A stretch of DNA of 27,709 bases from CAZRDB01 sp964598695 (GTDB taxonomy: Bacteria > Armatimonadota > Zipacnadia > UBA1398), in contig CAZRDB010000051.1 of the NCBI GenBank assembly GCA_964598695.1, positions 1-27,709 of the forward strand. Direction: 5' to 3'. Of the stretch, positions 7,635-15,539 are shown one piece after another. Made by a program: the position numbers and the translations under genes. The notes beneath the pieces are model-generated. The model had not been told where the DNA came from. It worked only from the letters and a program-made list of their open reading frames with translations, and ran no database searches. Within the stretch, counting starts at the first letter, position 1. Each line of letters opens with the position of its first letter.

Positions 7635-9159
7635 CCGCGCCGAGGGACAGCGCGGAGGGGGTCACGGCGATGCCGCCCCGGGCGGTACAGCGCAGTTCGG
7701 GAGCCATGAGAGCCCCGACCGACATCACGGCATCGATCGTGTCGTCGAGGCCGATCGGGTTGGCGTAGCCGCCGAGGATCAGGTCGGCGCAGACGAAGGC
7801 CCCGGAAGCGGCCAGGGCATTGCGCGTGTGGCACGGGATCTCGCAGGCGCCGTGCACCGGGTCGCAGACCAGTCCCATCGCGTTGTGGAAGGCGATCGAG
7901 GCGGCGTCGCACGCCAAGCGGGCGGCGCCGCCGAACGCTTCGACGACGGCGGCTGCGGCCATCGCCCCCGCGGCGCCGATCTCGACCTGGCACCCGGCGG
8001 TCTCGGCCGCGAAGGTGCCCCGCCGAGCGAGGATCAGGCCCACCGCGCCGGCGGCCAGGAGCACGCGGAGCAGGCGTTCCTCCGCCATGCCGAGGTCCTC
8101 CTCGAGGGTGACGAGCGTTCCGGGCAGCGTGCCGGCCGAGCCCCCGGTGGGAGCGGCGCAGACGACTCCCATGCTGTTGTTCACGTGGGTCGCGGCGAGC
8201 GCCCGCGCGGCCGCGCGAGCGTGCGGCCCACCCACCGGCAACTGCCCCTCCTGCTCGCGTGCGAGCATCTCCCCCGCGCACGGGGCGACGAAGCGTAGCC
8301 GGAGGTCGCGGCCGTCGAGCCCGTCGCGCACCGAGCACCGCATGATCGCGAGGCGCTCCGCGATCCGTGACAGCACCTCTCCGGGCTCGAGCCCCAGCAC
8401 CTGGCTCTCGTAGGCCAGCGCGGCCTCGCCGAGCGTCCGCTCCCGGGTCTCGGCCCAGGCAAGCAGCTCGGCCGCGCTCGTGAAGGGCGGCTCGCCTCGT
8501 TCGAGCGCGAACAGCGGCGGCGACTCGTACACGCGCTCCACCCCGGGGAGTGCGCACAGCGACGCGCGCTCGCGGTCGCCGAGTGGCTCCGCTCGACGGT
8601 ACAGGGCCAGGAGGGCTTCGCCGAGCGCGTCGCAGGACGAGGGCTCCCCCAGGAGCCCCGCGAGCGCCTCGGCCGCGGCAGCCCCGTGTCGAACGAGCAG
8701 TTCGTGGGCCTTCCCGTCGAGGGGCGCGCGCATCCCGTCGACGGTCCGGAACGCGATCAGCCCGCCCCCGATCGAGGCCGCCGAGGCCTCCAGGATCGCG
8801 CCATCCCTGGCTTCGAGCCGGATCTCGATGTAGTTGGGGTGGTCGGCCGACGCGAGCGGCCGCACCTCGAAGACGGCCCGCAGGCCGGCCTCGCGCGCGA
8901 GGTCCTCGGTATGGAAGAAGGCCGGTTCGGTGAGGGCGATGTCGAGCAGACCGCACGTGAGGGCCCGGTCGACGCCGCAGATCGCGTAGGTCGGGGCATA
9001 GGAGCCATCGGGATCGAACGCGAACGTAGCCCGCACCGGTTGGGCGCCGAGCAGCGCACGCGCGATCCGCGCGACGCGATGGGCCCCCGCCGTGTGTGAA
9101 CTCGACGGGCCTCTCATGACGGGGCCCAGTACGTCGTTCAGGATGCTCACGAAGCTCAT
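7630..9159 (-). CDS. sdaA: L-serine ammonia-lyase, iron-sulfur dependent, single chain (beta-alpha fusion)
   Basis: A 509-residue enzyme that deaminates L-serine to pyruvate and ammonia using an oxygen-sensitive [4Fe-4S] cluster. The N-terminal beta domain begins MSFVSILNDVLGPVMRGPSS and continues SHTAGAHR. The C-terminal alpha domain has APTGGSAGTLPG. The probable cluster ligands are C390 (AGCQVEIG), C432 and C443 (CDPVHGACEIPC). Their spacings of 42 and 11 residues equal those of the structurally known enzyme from Legionella. The ATG at 9159 has a GGAGG ribosome-binding site 6 nt upstream; the longer 9249 start lacks family support. It is divergent from the OCD-family gene, with 34 bp between start codons, suggesting shared control of amino-acid breakdown. 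Confidence 0.93.
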   Translation of the reverse strand: MSFVSILNDVLGPVMRGPSSSHTAGAHRVARIARALLGAQPVRATFAFDPDGSYAPTYAICGVDRALTCGLLDIALTEPAFFHTEDLAREAGLRAVFEVRPLASADHPNYIEIRLEARDGAILEASAASIGGGLIAFRTVDGMRAPLDGKAHELLVRHGAAAAEALAGLLGEPSSCDALGEALLALYRRAEPLGDRERASLCALPGVERVYESPPLFALERGEPPFTSAAELLAWAETRERTLGEAALAYESQVLGLEPGEVLSRIAERLAIMRCSVRDGLDGRDLRLRFVAPCAGEMLAREQEGQLPVGGPHARAAARALAATHVNNSMGVVCAAPTGGSAGTLPGTLVTLEEDLGMAEERLLRVLLAAGAVGLILARRGTFAAETAGCQVEIGAAGAMAAAAVVEAFGGAARLACDAASIAFHNAMGLVCDPVHGACEIPCHTRNALAASGAFVCADLILGGYANPIGLDDTIDAVMSVGALMAPELRCTARGGIAVTPSALSLGAG

Positions 9160-9193
9160 GATGCGCCTCCGGTGCATGGGAAGGTCGCTGCCG

Positions 9194-10165
9194 ATGCCGG
9201 ACCTCTTGTACCTCTCGAGCGCCGAGGTGTCGACCTGCGGCGTCAGCATGGCCGAGGTGATCGCGGCTGTCGAGCAGGCCTACGCCGAGAAGGGTGCGGG
9301 GCGAACCGAGGCCCCGCCGAAGCTCGGCGTTCACCTGCCGCCGCCCGATTCGTTCATCCACGCGATGCCGGCGTATGTCCCCTCGGCCGATGCGGCCGGG
9401 GTGAAGTGGGTCTCGAGCTTCCCCGGCAATCGCGGCCTCGGACTGCCGTCGATCACGGGCGTGATCGTGCTCAGCGACACGCGGACAGGCCTGCCGTTCG
9501 CCATCCTGGACGGCTCGTGGGTGACCACCATGCGCACCGGGGCGGTTACGGCGGTAGCGGCTCGGCGGCTCGCCCGGCCGGAGTCCTCCACGGTCGCGGT
9601 TCTCGGCTGCGGGGTGCAGGGACGCAGCAACGTGCTCGCGCTGCGCGAGGTGCTCCCTCTCCGGCGGGTGCGGGCGTTCGACACCCACCCGGCGGCCGCT
9701 GAGCGCTACGCGGAGGAGATGGCGACCACCCTCGGCGCCTCGATCGAGACGGTGGCGACGGCGCGCGAGGCGGTCGCGGGGGCCGATGTGGTCGTCACGG
9801 CCGGCACGCTCACCCTCGATCCGCCCCGGACGATCCGGGCCGGCTGGCTCGAGCCGGGGGCCTTCCTCGCGACGGTCGACTACGACTCCTCGGTCCACCC
9901 CGACGCTCTGGCCGAGCTGGATCTGTACTGCACCGACGACATCCCGCAGCTCGAGGCGGCACGCGAGCGCGGCTACTTTCGCGCGATCCCGCCGCTGCAC
10001 GCCGATCTCGGCGAGCTGGTCGCCTGCGCCAAGCCCGGACGGACGACCCCCGCGCAGCGCACGGGGATCTCGCACCTCGGCCTGGCGATCTGCGATGTCG
10101 CCGTCGGGGCGCTCGTCGCCCGCAGAGCCGCCGAGCGGGGGCTGGGAACGCGGCTCCCGCTGTAG
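9194..10165 (+). CDS. ornithine cyclodeaminase / mu-crystallin family protein
   Basis: A 323-residue NAD(P)-binding protein of the OCD family. This family includes ornithine cyclodeaminase, alanine dehydrogenase and ketimine or pyrroline-2-carboxylate reductases. The nucleotide-binding glycine motif is AVLGCGVQGRSN (about res 135-146). The active-site Lys is in GVKWVSSFPGN (K71), and the Arg in MRTGAVTAVAARRLARPES (R114). The usual GAD segment with the catalytic Asp is replaced by FLATVDYDSSVHPDAL, so it belongs to a divergent subgroup and its substrate cannot be named. The ATG at 9194 is preceded by GGGAAGG; an in-frame ATG at 9176 has no ribosome-binding site. It ends 4 bp from the convergent metalloprotease gene. 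Confidence 0.85.
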   Translation: MPDLLYLSSAEVSTCGVSMAEVIAAVEQAYAEKGAGRTEAPPKLGVHLPPPDSFIHAMPAYVPSADAAGVKWVSSFPGNRGLGLPSITGVIVLSDTRTGLPFAILDGSWVTTMRTGAVTAVAARRLARPESSTVAVLGCGVQGRSNVLALREVLPLRRVRAFDTHPAAAERYAEEMATTLGASIETVATAREAVAGADVVVTAGTLTLDPPRTIRAGWLEPGAFLATVDYDSSVHPDALAELDLYCTDDIPQLEAARERGYFRAIPPLHADLGELVACAKPGRTTPAQRTGISHLGLAICDVAVGALVARRAAERGLGTRLPL

Positions 10166-10169
10166 CCGC

Positions 10170-11621
10170 TCACCGCACCCAGACGGTCTGCGAGACTGTG
10201 GCCGAGGCGCCTTCGGGATCGGTGGCCCGGAGCACCACACGGTAGAGGCCCGGCGCCGCGAACGCATGGGTGATGTGCTCGCCCTCGTCCGAGGAGCCGT
10301 CGCCCAGCTGCCAGGCGTACTGCAGAGCCGCGCCCTCGGGGTCGCGGCTCTGCTCCGCATCGAAGGCGAGCGCGGCGCCGGGCTCGGCGAAGCCGCGGGA
10401 GGCACGGAGGAAGGGCTGCGGCGCGGCGTTCGCGCCGGGACGGACGCGGATCGCGAGGTGCCGCTCGGCGACATTGCCGTGGGCGTCCAGCACGCAGAGG
10501 CGCCACGTGTCGTCTTGGTCGGGCTCGAAGAAGCTGGTGCGGAGCACCCCCTGCGCCTCCGCGGGGTGCTCGGGCCAGGCCGCATGGTCGACGATCCCGA
10601 CCCAGTCGCGCCCAATGCCGTTCTCGAGGGTCACGAGCGCCACGCCCGGTCCCGACGAGGCCACGCGGTAGCGCACCTCGACCTGTCCGCCGACGAGTTC
10701 GATCTCCCCCTCGGGACCGGCCTCGACGATCGCCGGCGGAGTGGGGCCGGGCAGCGGCGGGCCGCCGTCGAAGAAGGGCGAGAGGGAGAGCATCAGGGCA
10801 TCGGCATCCGTCATGCGGGCGTCCTCGTCCGGGAAGCGCTCGGGCAACGCGTAGCCCCGCCAGCCGCGGAACCCGTTGCCCATGAGGGTGCCGTTGAAGT
10901 TGGCGTCGCTCAGGTACTGGTGCGACAACTGGAAGCAGTGGCCCAGCTCATGCGCGACGGATCCGATCCGGGAGGCGGCGAGCCCGCCCACCGTGTCGCC
11001 GGCGTACCAGGGGAACGACTTCCCCTGCTGGAGCGCGACGGGCCCGAGCCCCTCGAAGCGGAGACCGTCGTAGGGCCGCTCGTCGGAGAGCAGTGCGGGA
11101 TCGCCGAGCGCGAGCTTGTCGCCGGAGACCAGCGCGACTCCGCTCCGCGGTGTTCCCGCCCCCTGCGCCGTGGCGCCGATGATGCTGCCGTCCTCGTCCT
11201 GGGTGTGGGCCTCGGCGATCAGGAGCCAGACCTCGCCATCGGTCCACGGCTCGATGCCCGCAGCGCGGGCACACGCAAGCGCACGGTCCCAGTAGGGACC
11301 GCTCCGGTACCGTGCGTGGCCGCCCTCCGACAGCTCCTCCGCGGTCATCGAGGGCCGAATGAGGCGGATGTCCACCGCGCCGTTCGGGCCCTCGGCCAAG
11401 CGCAAGGCGTGCCGCCCCAGACCGTGGCGCTCCATCTGCACCGCGTAGAACTCCCGGACATGGTGCAGCAGCGCCGTGATCCGCTGCTCGTAGCCCTCCT
11501 GGGGAGCGCGGTCGGTCGGGACGATGTAGGCAACGCGCACGGCCGGGGCGTCGGCGGCGGCTGAGAGCGGGGCCGAGAGGCACACCAGGGCGAGGACGAG
11601 CCGGCAGACGAGCGGACGCAT
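10170..11621 (-). CDS. secreted zinc metalloprotease with C-terminal PKD domain
   Basis: A 483-residue exported protein. The signal peptide is res 1-23 (MRPLVCRLVLALVCLSAPLS AAA). The catalytic motif HELGHCFQLSH (H224, E225, H228, H234) has metzincin spacing, but Gln231 stands where metzincins usually have Gly. A likely Met-turn follows in GTLMGNGF (M247). The middle region is beta-rich (about res 285-400). The C-terminus is a PKD-type immunoglobulin-like domain (about res 400-483, with AWQLGDGSSDEGEHITHAF and PGLYRVVLRATDPEGA). It would act outside the cytoplasm on an unknown protein or peptide. The ATG at 11621 follows GAGGAGAACCCG. It stands alone, upstream of and divergent from the tRNA-Ala promoter. 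Confidence 0.85.
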   Translation of the reverse strand: MRPLVCRLVLALVCLSAPLSAAADAPAVRVAYIVPTDRAPQEGYEQRITALLHHVREFYAVQMERHGLGRHALRLAEGPNGAVDIRLIRPSMTAEELSEGGHARYRSGPYWDRALACARAAGIEPWTDGEVWLLIAEAHTQDEDGSIIGATAQGAGTPRSGVALVSGDKLALGDPALLSDERPYDGLRFEGLGPVALQQGKSFPWYAGDTVGGLAASRIGSVAHELGHCFQLSHQYLSDANFNGTLMGNGFRGWRGYALPERFPDEDARMTDADALMLSLSPFFDGGPPLPGPTPPAIVEAGPEGEIELVGGQVEVRYRVASSGPGVALVTLENGIGRDWVGIVDHAAWPEHPAEAQGVLRTSFFEPDQDDTWRLCVLDAHGNVAERHLAIRVRPGANAAPQPFLRASRGFAEPGAALAFDAEQSRDPEGAALQYAWQLGDGSSDEGEHITHAFAAPGLYRVVLRATDPEGASATVSQTVWVR

Positions 11622-11697
11622 CGGGTTCTCCTCAGCTCCCCACCCACGGCCTCCCAGGTTCGCCGCGCGGCCTCTGTGGCCCTCCGGCGTTCAGTCG

Positions 11698-11726
11698 TTG
11701 ACGGGCGGCCGGCGCGTCCGTATACT
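11698..11726 (+). promoter_or_regulatory. sigma70-type promoter for tRNA-Ala
   Basis: TTGACG (-35, 11698-11703), a 17-bp spacer, and TATACT (-10, 11721-11726). Five of six bases match consensus in each box, so predicted transcription would start near 11733, about 42 nt before the mature tRNA. No terminator is visible after the tRNA, so read-through into the pilT genes is possible. Confidence 0.8.
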
Positions 11727-11774
11727 TGGCCTGTCCTGGCAGGCGCCCGTTCGAGGCACTGCCGATACCCCGGT

Positions 11775-11849
11775 GGGGCCGTGGCGCAGTGGGAGCGCGC
11801 TTCCTTGGCATGGAAGAGGACACGGGTTCGAATCCCGTCGGCTCCACCA
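11775..11849 (+). tRNA. tRNA-Ala (anticodon GGC)
   Basis: A full cloverleaf can be drawn. The acceptor stem GGGGCCG/CGGCTCC includes the alanine identity wobble G3-U70. The D arm is GCGC/GCGC and the T arm is ACGGG/CCCGT with TTCGAAT. The anticodon stem CTTCC/GGAAG encloses loop TTGGCAT, giving anticodon GGC. The discriminator is A and the 3' CCA is genome-encoded (11847-11849). Confidence 0.97.
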
Positions 11850-11876
11850 CCCTTTCCCCCTCCCGTACGCCCCCCT

Positions 11877-11949
11877 CCGAGACCGGATTGTGGCCGTGGA
11901 GCGCCTGGCGACAGCCCGTCGGAGTTCCTTGCGCGCACGGAGGTCTCGG
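11877..11949 (+). other. long imperfect stem-loop in the leader between tRNA-Ala and the first pilT gene
   Basis: CCGAGACC (11877-11884) pairs with GGTCTCGG (11942-11949). Inside it, CCGTG (11894-11898) pairs with CACGG (11936-11940). A small internal hairpin, CGAC/GTCG, lies at 11909-11921. This would fold as a roughly 73-nt structured RNA in a 200-bp spacer otherwise without genes. It could be a leader element, a tRNA-downstream processing signal or chance pairing in GC-rich DNA. Confidence 0.35.
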
Positions 11950-12049
11950 GTCGAGAAGGGACGAACACAGCACTGCTTCGGGCGTCGGTCAGATGGCCGC
12001 GCTCGCCGCGCGCGTGTACCGGTTTGCTGGATGAGGTGAGGGTTCGAGC

Positions 12050-13126
12050 ATGGATTTCGATCTCGTCGTCCGCGTGGCCTTCGAGCAGAAGGCGTCGGAC
12101 ATCTTCCTCAAGGAGGCCAACCGGCCGCTCATCAAGGTGAGGGGTCGCGTCGCTCCTCTCGACCTGCCGCCGCTGACCGCGGAGGACACCAAGCAGGTCG
12201 CGTACGACATGATGAGCGAGGAGCAGATCAAGACCTTCGAGCGGACCCATGAGATGGACATGGGCATCACGATTCCCGATCTGGTCCGCTTCCGCGTGAA
12301 CATCCACCAACAGCGCGGCAGCATCGGCGTGGTCATGCGTCTGATCCCGCTCGACGTGCCCACGATCGAGAGCCTCAACCTGTTCGAGAGCGCGACGAAG
12401 GCGCTCCAGGACCTCTCGCGCCGCGCGCAGGGCCTGATCCTGGTGACGGGGCCGACGGGCTCGGGCAAGTCGACGACGCTGGCGGGCATGCTCAACGAGA
12501 TCAACGAGAAGCGGGCGTGTCACATCGTCACCATCGAGGACCCGCTCGAGTTCGTCCACCGCGACAAGCGCGGCATCGTGACCCAGCGCGAGGTCGGGAT
12601 CGACACCGAGACCTTCCTCTCGGCTCTTCGCACCGTTCTCCGCCAGGCTCCCGACGTGATCCTGATCGGTGAGATGCGCGACGCGGAGACGATGCACGCC
12701 GCGATGCAGGCCGCGGAGACGGGTCACCTCGTCTTCTCGACGGTCCACACCCGCAGCGCCTCGGAGACGATGGAGCGCATCCTCAACATGTTCCCGCCCG
12801 AGGACAAGGCGCAGATCTCGCTGCGACTCAGCCAGTCGCTCCAGGGCGTCGTCGCGCAGAAGCTGATCCCGACGGCCGACGGCAAGGGGCGCGTGCCCGC
12901 GATGGAGATCATGGTCGTCACGCCGACGATCCAGAAGTACATCGAAGAGGCACGGATCAGCGAGATGTACGACGCGATTCGCGAGGGCGGCTTCTGGGGG
13001 ATGCAGACGACCAACCAGTGCCTCGACCGGCTCTGGAGGCAGGGCACCATCACCGAGGAACTCGCGCTCGCCAATGCCGGAAACCTGACCGAGCTGCGCC
13101 AGATGCTCCGCCGCAAGGACGCCTGA
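12050..13126 (+). CDS. PilT/PilU-family type IV pilus retraction ATPase (PilU-like), copy 1
   Basis: A 358-residue GSPII_E/PilT family hexameric ATPase. It has Walker A GPTGSGKST (res 134-142), an Asp box TIEDPLEF (161-168), Walker B VILIGEMRD (203-211) and a His box AAETGHLVFSTVHT. The C-terminal region reads YIEEARISEMYDAIREGG then FWGMQTTNQCLDRL. It lacks the AIRNLIRE-type motif of canonical PilT, so it looks more like PilU/PilT2. A strong GAGGTGAGG ribosome-binding site precedes the ATG at 12050. It is the first of three paralogues in a row. These enzymes act at the cytoplasmic base of the pilus and power fibre depolymerisation. Confidence 0.9.
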   Translation: MDFDLVVRVAFEQKASDIFLKEANRPLIKVRGRVAPLDLPPLTAEDTKQVAYDMMSEEQIKTFERTHEMDMGITIPDLVRFRVNIHQQRGSIGVVMRLIPLDVPTIESLNLFESATKALQDLSRRAQGLILVTGPTGSGKSTTLAGMLNEINEKRACHIVTIEDPLEFVHRDKRGIVTQREVGIDTETFLSALRTVLRQAPDVILIGEMRDAETMHAAMQAAETGHLVFSTVHTRSASETMERILNMFPPEDKAQISLRLSQSLQGVVAQKLIPTADGKGRVPAMEIMVVTPTIQKYIEEARISEMYDAIREGGFWGMQTTNQCLDRLWRQGTITEELALANAGNLTELRQMLRRKDA

Positions 13127-13190
13127 GCGGCCGGGGAGCAGTGCCGCCCACGTGGGCCGGGAGGCCCCCCACCCCGGGAGGGAGACAGGG

Positions 13191-14276
13191 TTGCTGACAC
13201 TCGACGAGCTGCTCATCATCCTGATCGAGCGAGGCGCGTCCGACCTGCACCTCAAGGCGAACGAGCCCCCCGTGATCCGGGTGGACGGAATCCTCTACCG
13301 GCTTGAGGGCTACCCGGTGATGGACGCCGACGAGACCCGCCGGCTGATGTACTCGATCCTCAACCCGGAGCAGATCCAGCAGTTCGAGGACGATCTCGAG
13401 CTGGACCTCTCGTACGTCGTCCCCGGGCGGGCTCGCTACCGTGTCAATGTGCTCCAGCAGAAGGGCTGCGTCGGCGGTGTCTTCCGTCTGATCCCCTTCG
13501 AGATCCCGACGATTGCCGGGCTGGGGCTGCCGGATGTCCTCTACACGATCGCGATGCGGCCCCGCGGCCTGGTGCTCGTGACCGGCCCGACGGGCTCGGG
13601 CAAGTCGACGACCCTGGCGGCGATGGTCAACCACATGAACCACAACCGCAAGGGCCACGTCATCACGATCGAGGACCCGCTGGAGTTCATCCACGGCGAC
13701 GTCGAGTGCTGCATCAACCAGCGCGAGCTGGGCCACGACACGACGACGTTCGGCGCCGCGTTGCGCCACGTCATGCGCCAGAACCCCGACATCATCCTCG
13801 TCGGCGAGATGCGCGACCTCGAGACGATCTCGCTCGCGATCACCGCGGCCGAGACCGGCCACCTCGTGCTGGCGACGCTGCACACGACCGACGCGGCCCA
13901 GACGATCGACCGCGTGATCGACGTCTTCCCGCCCGAGCAGCAGGAGCAGGTCCGTTCGCAGCTCTCGACCACGATCGAAGCCATCGTCTGTCAGACCCTT
14001 CTGCCGCTCAAGACGGGCAAGGGCCGGGTCGCCGCGTTCGAGGTCATGATCGGCACCCCGGCCATCCGCACGATCATCCGCGAGGGCAAGACCCACCAGG
14101 TGCCCGCGATCATCCAGACCGGGTCCGAGGCCGGCATGGTCTCGCTCGAGAACTACCTCCTCGAGCTGATGGCGAAGGATCTGGTGAACTACGAGGAGGC
14201 CCTCGCCAAGACCAACAACCCCCGCGAGTTCCAGGAACTCGCGCAACGGCGCGGACTGGCCAAGCTCTCCCAGTAG
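13191..14276 (+). CDS. pilT: PilT-family type IV pilus retraction ATPase, copy 2 (canonical PilT-like)
   Basis: A 361-residue paralogue starting MLTLDELLIILIERGASDLH, the standard PilT N-terminus. Walker A is GPTGSGKST (res 132-140), Walker B IILVGEMRD and the His box AAETGHLVLATLHT. The C-terminal IRTIIREGKTHQ corresponds to the AIRNLIREGK motif needed for retraction in studied PilTs. A vicinal cysteine pair (DVECCINQREL) replaces the usual hydrophobic residues. The likely start is TTG at 13191 with GGGAGGGAG 6-7 nt upstream; the GTG at 13152 would add 13 unconserved residues. It follows copy 1 by 64 bp and precedes copy 3 by 54 bp. Confidence 0.92.
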   Translation: MLTLDELLIILIERGASDLHLKANEPPVIRVDGILYRLEGYPVMDADETRRLMYSILNPEQIQQFEDDLELDLSYVVPGRARYRVNVLQQKGCVGGVFRLIPFEIPTIAGLGLPDVLYTIAMRPRGLVLVTGPTGSGKSTTLAAMVNHMNHNRKGHVITIEDPLEFIHGDVECCINQRELGHDTTTFGAALRHVMRQNPDIILVGEMRDLETISLAITAAETGHLVLATLHTTDAAQTIDRVIDVFPPEQQEQVRSQLSTTIEAIVCQTLLPLKTGKGRVAAFEVMIGTPAIRTIIREGKTHQVPAIIQTGSEAGMVSLENYLLELMAKDLVNYEEALAKTNNPREFQELAQRRGLAKLSQ

Positions 14277-14330
14277 GCGGCCCCGCGGCTCCGCATGGCA
14301 GAGCCCGCGACGGGCGAAAGGACGGGCGGA

Positions 14331-15422
14331 ATGGGCAAGCTGAACGATACGCTGTTGAACGAGATGGTCACGGGCCACGGCTCCGACGTCATCCTGCACG
14401 CGAACTCAAGCCCCTGGTACCGGATCCACGGCGACCTGCTGGAGCAGAAGCAGCACCCCGTCTTCGATGAGGACTCGATCCGCAACACCGTGTACGAGAT
14501 CCTCTCGCCCCGCCAACGCGAGGAGTTCGAGCGGGAGATGGAGCTGGACCTCGCGTACATCATCGAGGGCCTCTCCCGCTTCCGCGTCAACGTCTTCCAG
14601 CAGCGCGGCTCGCTGGGCGCCGCCTTCCGCTGCATTCCCTTCAACGTCCCCACGATCGAGCAGGTCGGGCTTCCGATCGCGATCGGCAAGTACTTCGCCG
14701 AGAAGCCCCGCGGCTTCGTCCTCGTGACCGGGCCGACGGGCTGCGGCAAGTCGACGACCCTGGCCGCCCTGGTCAACCACGTCAACGTGAACCACGCCTG
14801 CCATGTGATCACCGTCGAGGACCCGATCGAGTACGTCCACGAGGACAAGCTGGCGCTCGTCAACCAGCGAGAGCTGGGCGTCGACACGCACACATTCCAG
14901 GCGGCGCTGAAGCACGTCCTCCGGCAGGACCCCGACGTCATCCTGGTCGGCGAGATGCGCGACCTCGAGACCATGCAGCTCGCGATCACCGCCGCCGAGA
15001 CCGGCCACTTGGTCTTCGCGACACTCCACACGACCAACGCGGTGCAGACGATCGACCGAATCATCGACGTCTTCCCGACGCACCAGCAGCAGCAGGTTCG
15101 GATGCAGCTCTCGGTCAACCTCATCGGCGTCATCTCGCAGACGCTGCTCAAGCGCGCCGACGGCCGAGGCCGGATCCCCGCGTGGGAGATCATGGTCTGC
15201 ATCTGGTCGATCCGCAACCTGATCCGGGAGGCCAAGACCTACCAGATCAGCGGCATGATCCAGACGGGCGTCAAGCACGGGATGATGGCGCTCGACCAGT
15301 GCCTCGCCAACTACGTCAAGAAGGGCGCCGTCTCGATGGAGGACGCCCTGCTCAAGTGCAACTCCGCCGACGAGCTGCGTCGCCTCCTCGAAGGCGACGA
15401 GGGGCCGGAGGGCGGCCGCTAG
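14331..15422 (+). CDS. PilT-family type IV pilus retraction ATPase, copy 3
   Basis: A 363-residue paralogue with Walker A GPTGCGKST (res 134-142, Cys in place of Ser), Asp box TVEDPIEYVHE, Walker B VILVGEMRD and His box AAETGHLVFATLHTT. It retains IRNLIREAKTYQISGMIQTG, close to canonical PilT. The N-terminal domain is divergent: SDVILHANSSPWYRIHGDLL where PilT usually has a SDLHL.aG.PP..RvdG pattern. The chosen ATG at 14331 has AAAGGA 8 nt upstream and gives a length equal to its neighbours; an in-frame ATG at 14295 lacks a ribosome-binding site. The C-terminus ends in an acidic, Gly-rich tail. Confidence 0.9.
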   Translation: MGKLNDTLLNEMVTGHGSDVILHANSSPWYRIHGDLLEQKQHPVFDEDSIRNTVYEILSPRQREEFEREMELDLAYIIEGLSRFRVNVFQQRGSLGAAFRCIPFNVPTIEQVGLPIAIGKYFAEKPRGFVLVTGPTGCGKSTTLAALVNHVNVNHACHVITVEDPIEYVHEDKLALVNQRELGVDTHTFQAALKHVLRQDPDVILVGEMRDLETMQLAITAAETGHLVFATLHTTNAVQTIDRIIDVFPTHQQQQVRMQLSVNLIGVISQTLLKRADGRGRIPAWEIMVCIWSIRNLIREAKTYQISGMIQTGVKHGMMALDQCLANYVKKGAVSMEDALLKCNSADELRRLLEGDEGPEGGR

Positions 15423-15440
15423 ACTCCGACGCGTCTCCAT

Positions 15441-15477
15441 GCGAGCGGTACCGGGGGGCCGATCCCCCTCCGTTCGC
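15441..15477 (+). repeat. bulged 14-bp hairpin between the third pilT gene and the two-CW membrane protein gene
   Basis: The outer stem GCGAGCGG (15441-15448) pairs with CCGTTCGC (15470-15477) with one G-U. After a 4-nt bulge, GGGGGG (15453-15458) pairs with CCCCCT (15464-15469) around a 5-nt loop. No T-tract follows. It may be an intergenic attenuator, an RNA-processing site or a weak terminator separating the ATPases from the next gene. Confidence 0.45.
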
Positions 15478-15539
15478 TGCCCGGCGCGGCCCCCACGACG
15501 GGCACGCTCCGGGGCGCACAGGCTGGGTGGTGACAGGCC

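Noticed and set aside
7052..10615. A 1187-codon minus-strand open frame
   Set aside because: It is a GC-rich shadow of the glycine-rich, serine dehydratase, OCD and protease genes in other frames. It is Arg/Pro/Gly-rich with no recognisable domain.
11632..11973. Minus-strand ORF with EPTGFEPVSSSMPRKRAPTA, and the long minus-strand ORF at 11345-13255 containing DGIRTRVLFHAKEARSHCAT
   Set aside because: These are well-known spurious translations of the antisense strand of a tRNA-Ala gene; both pass through 11775-11849.
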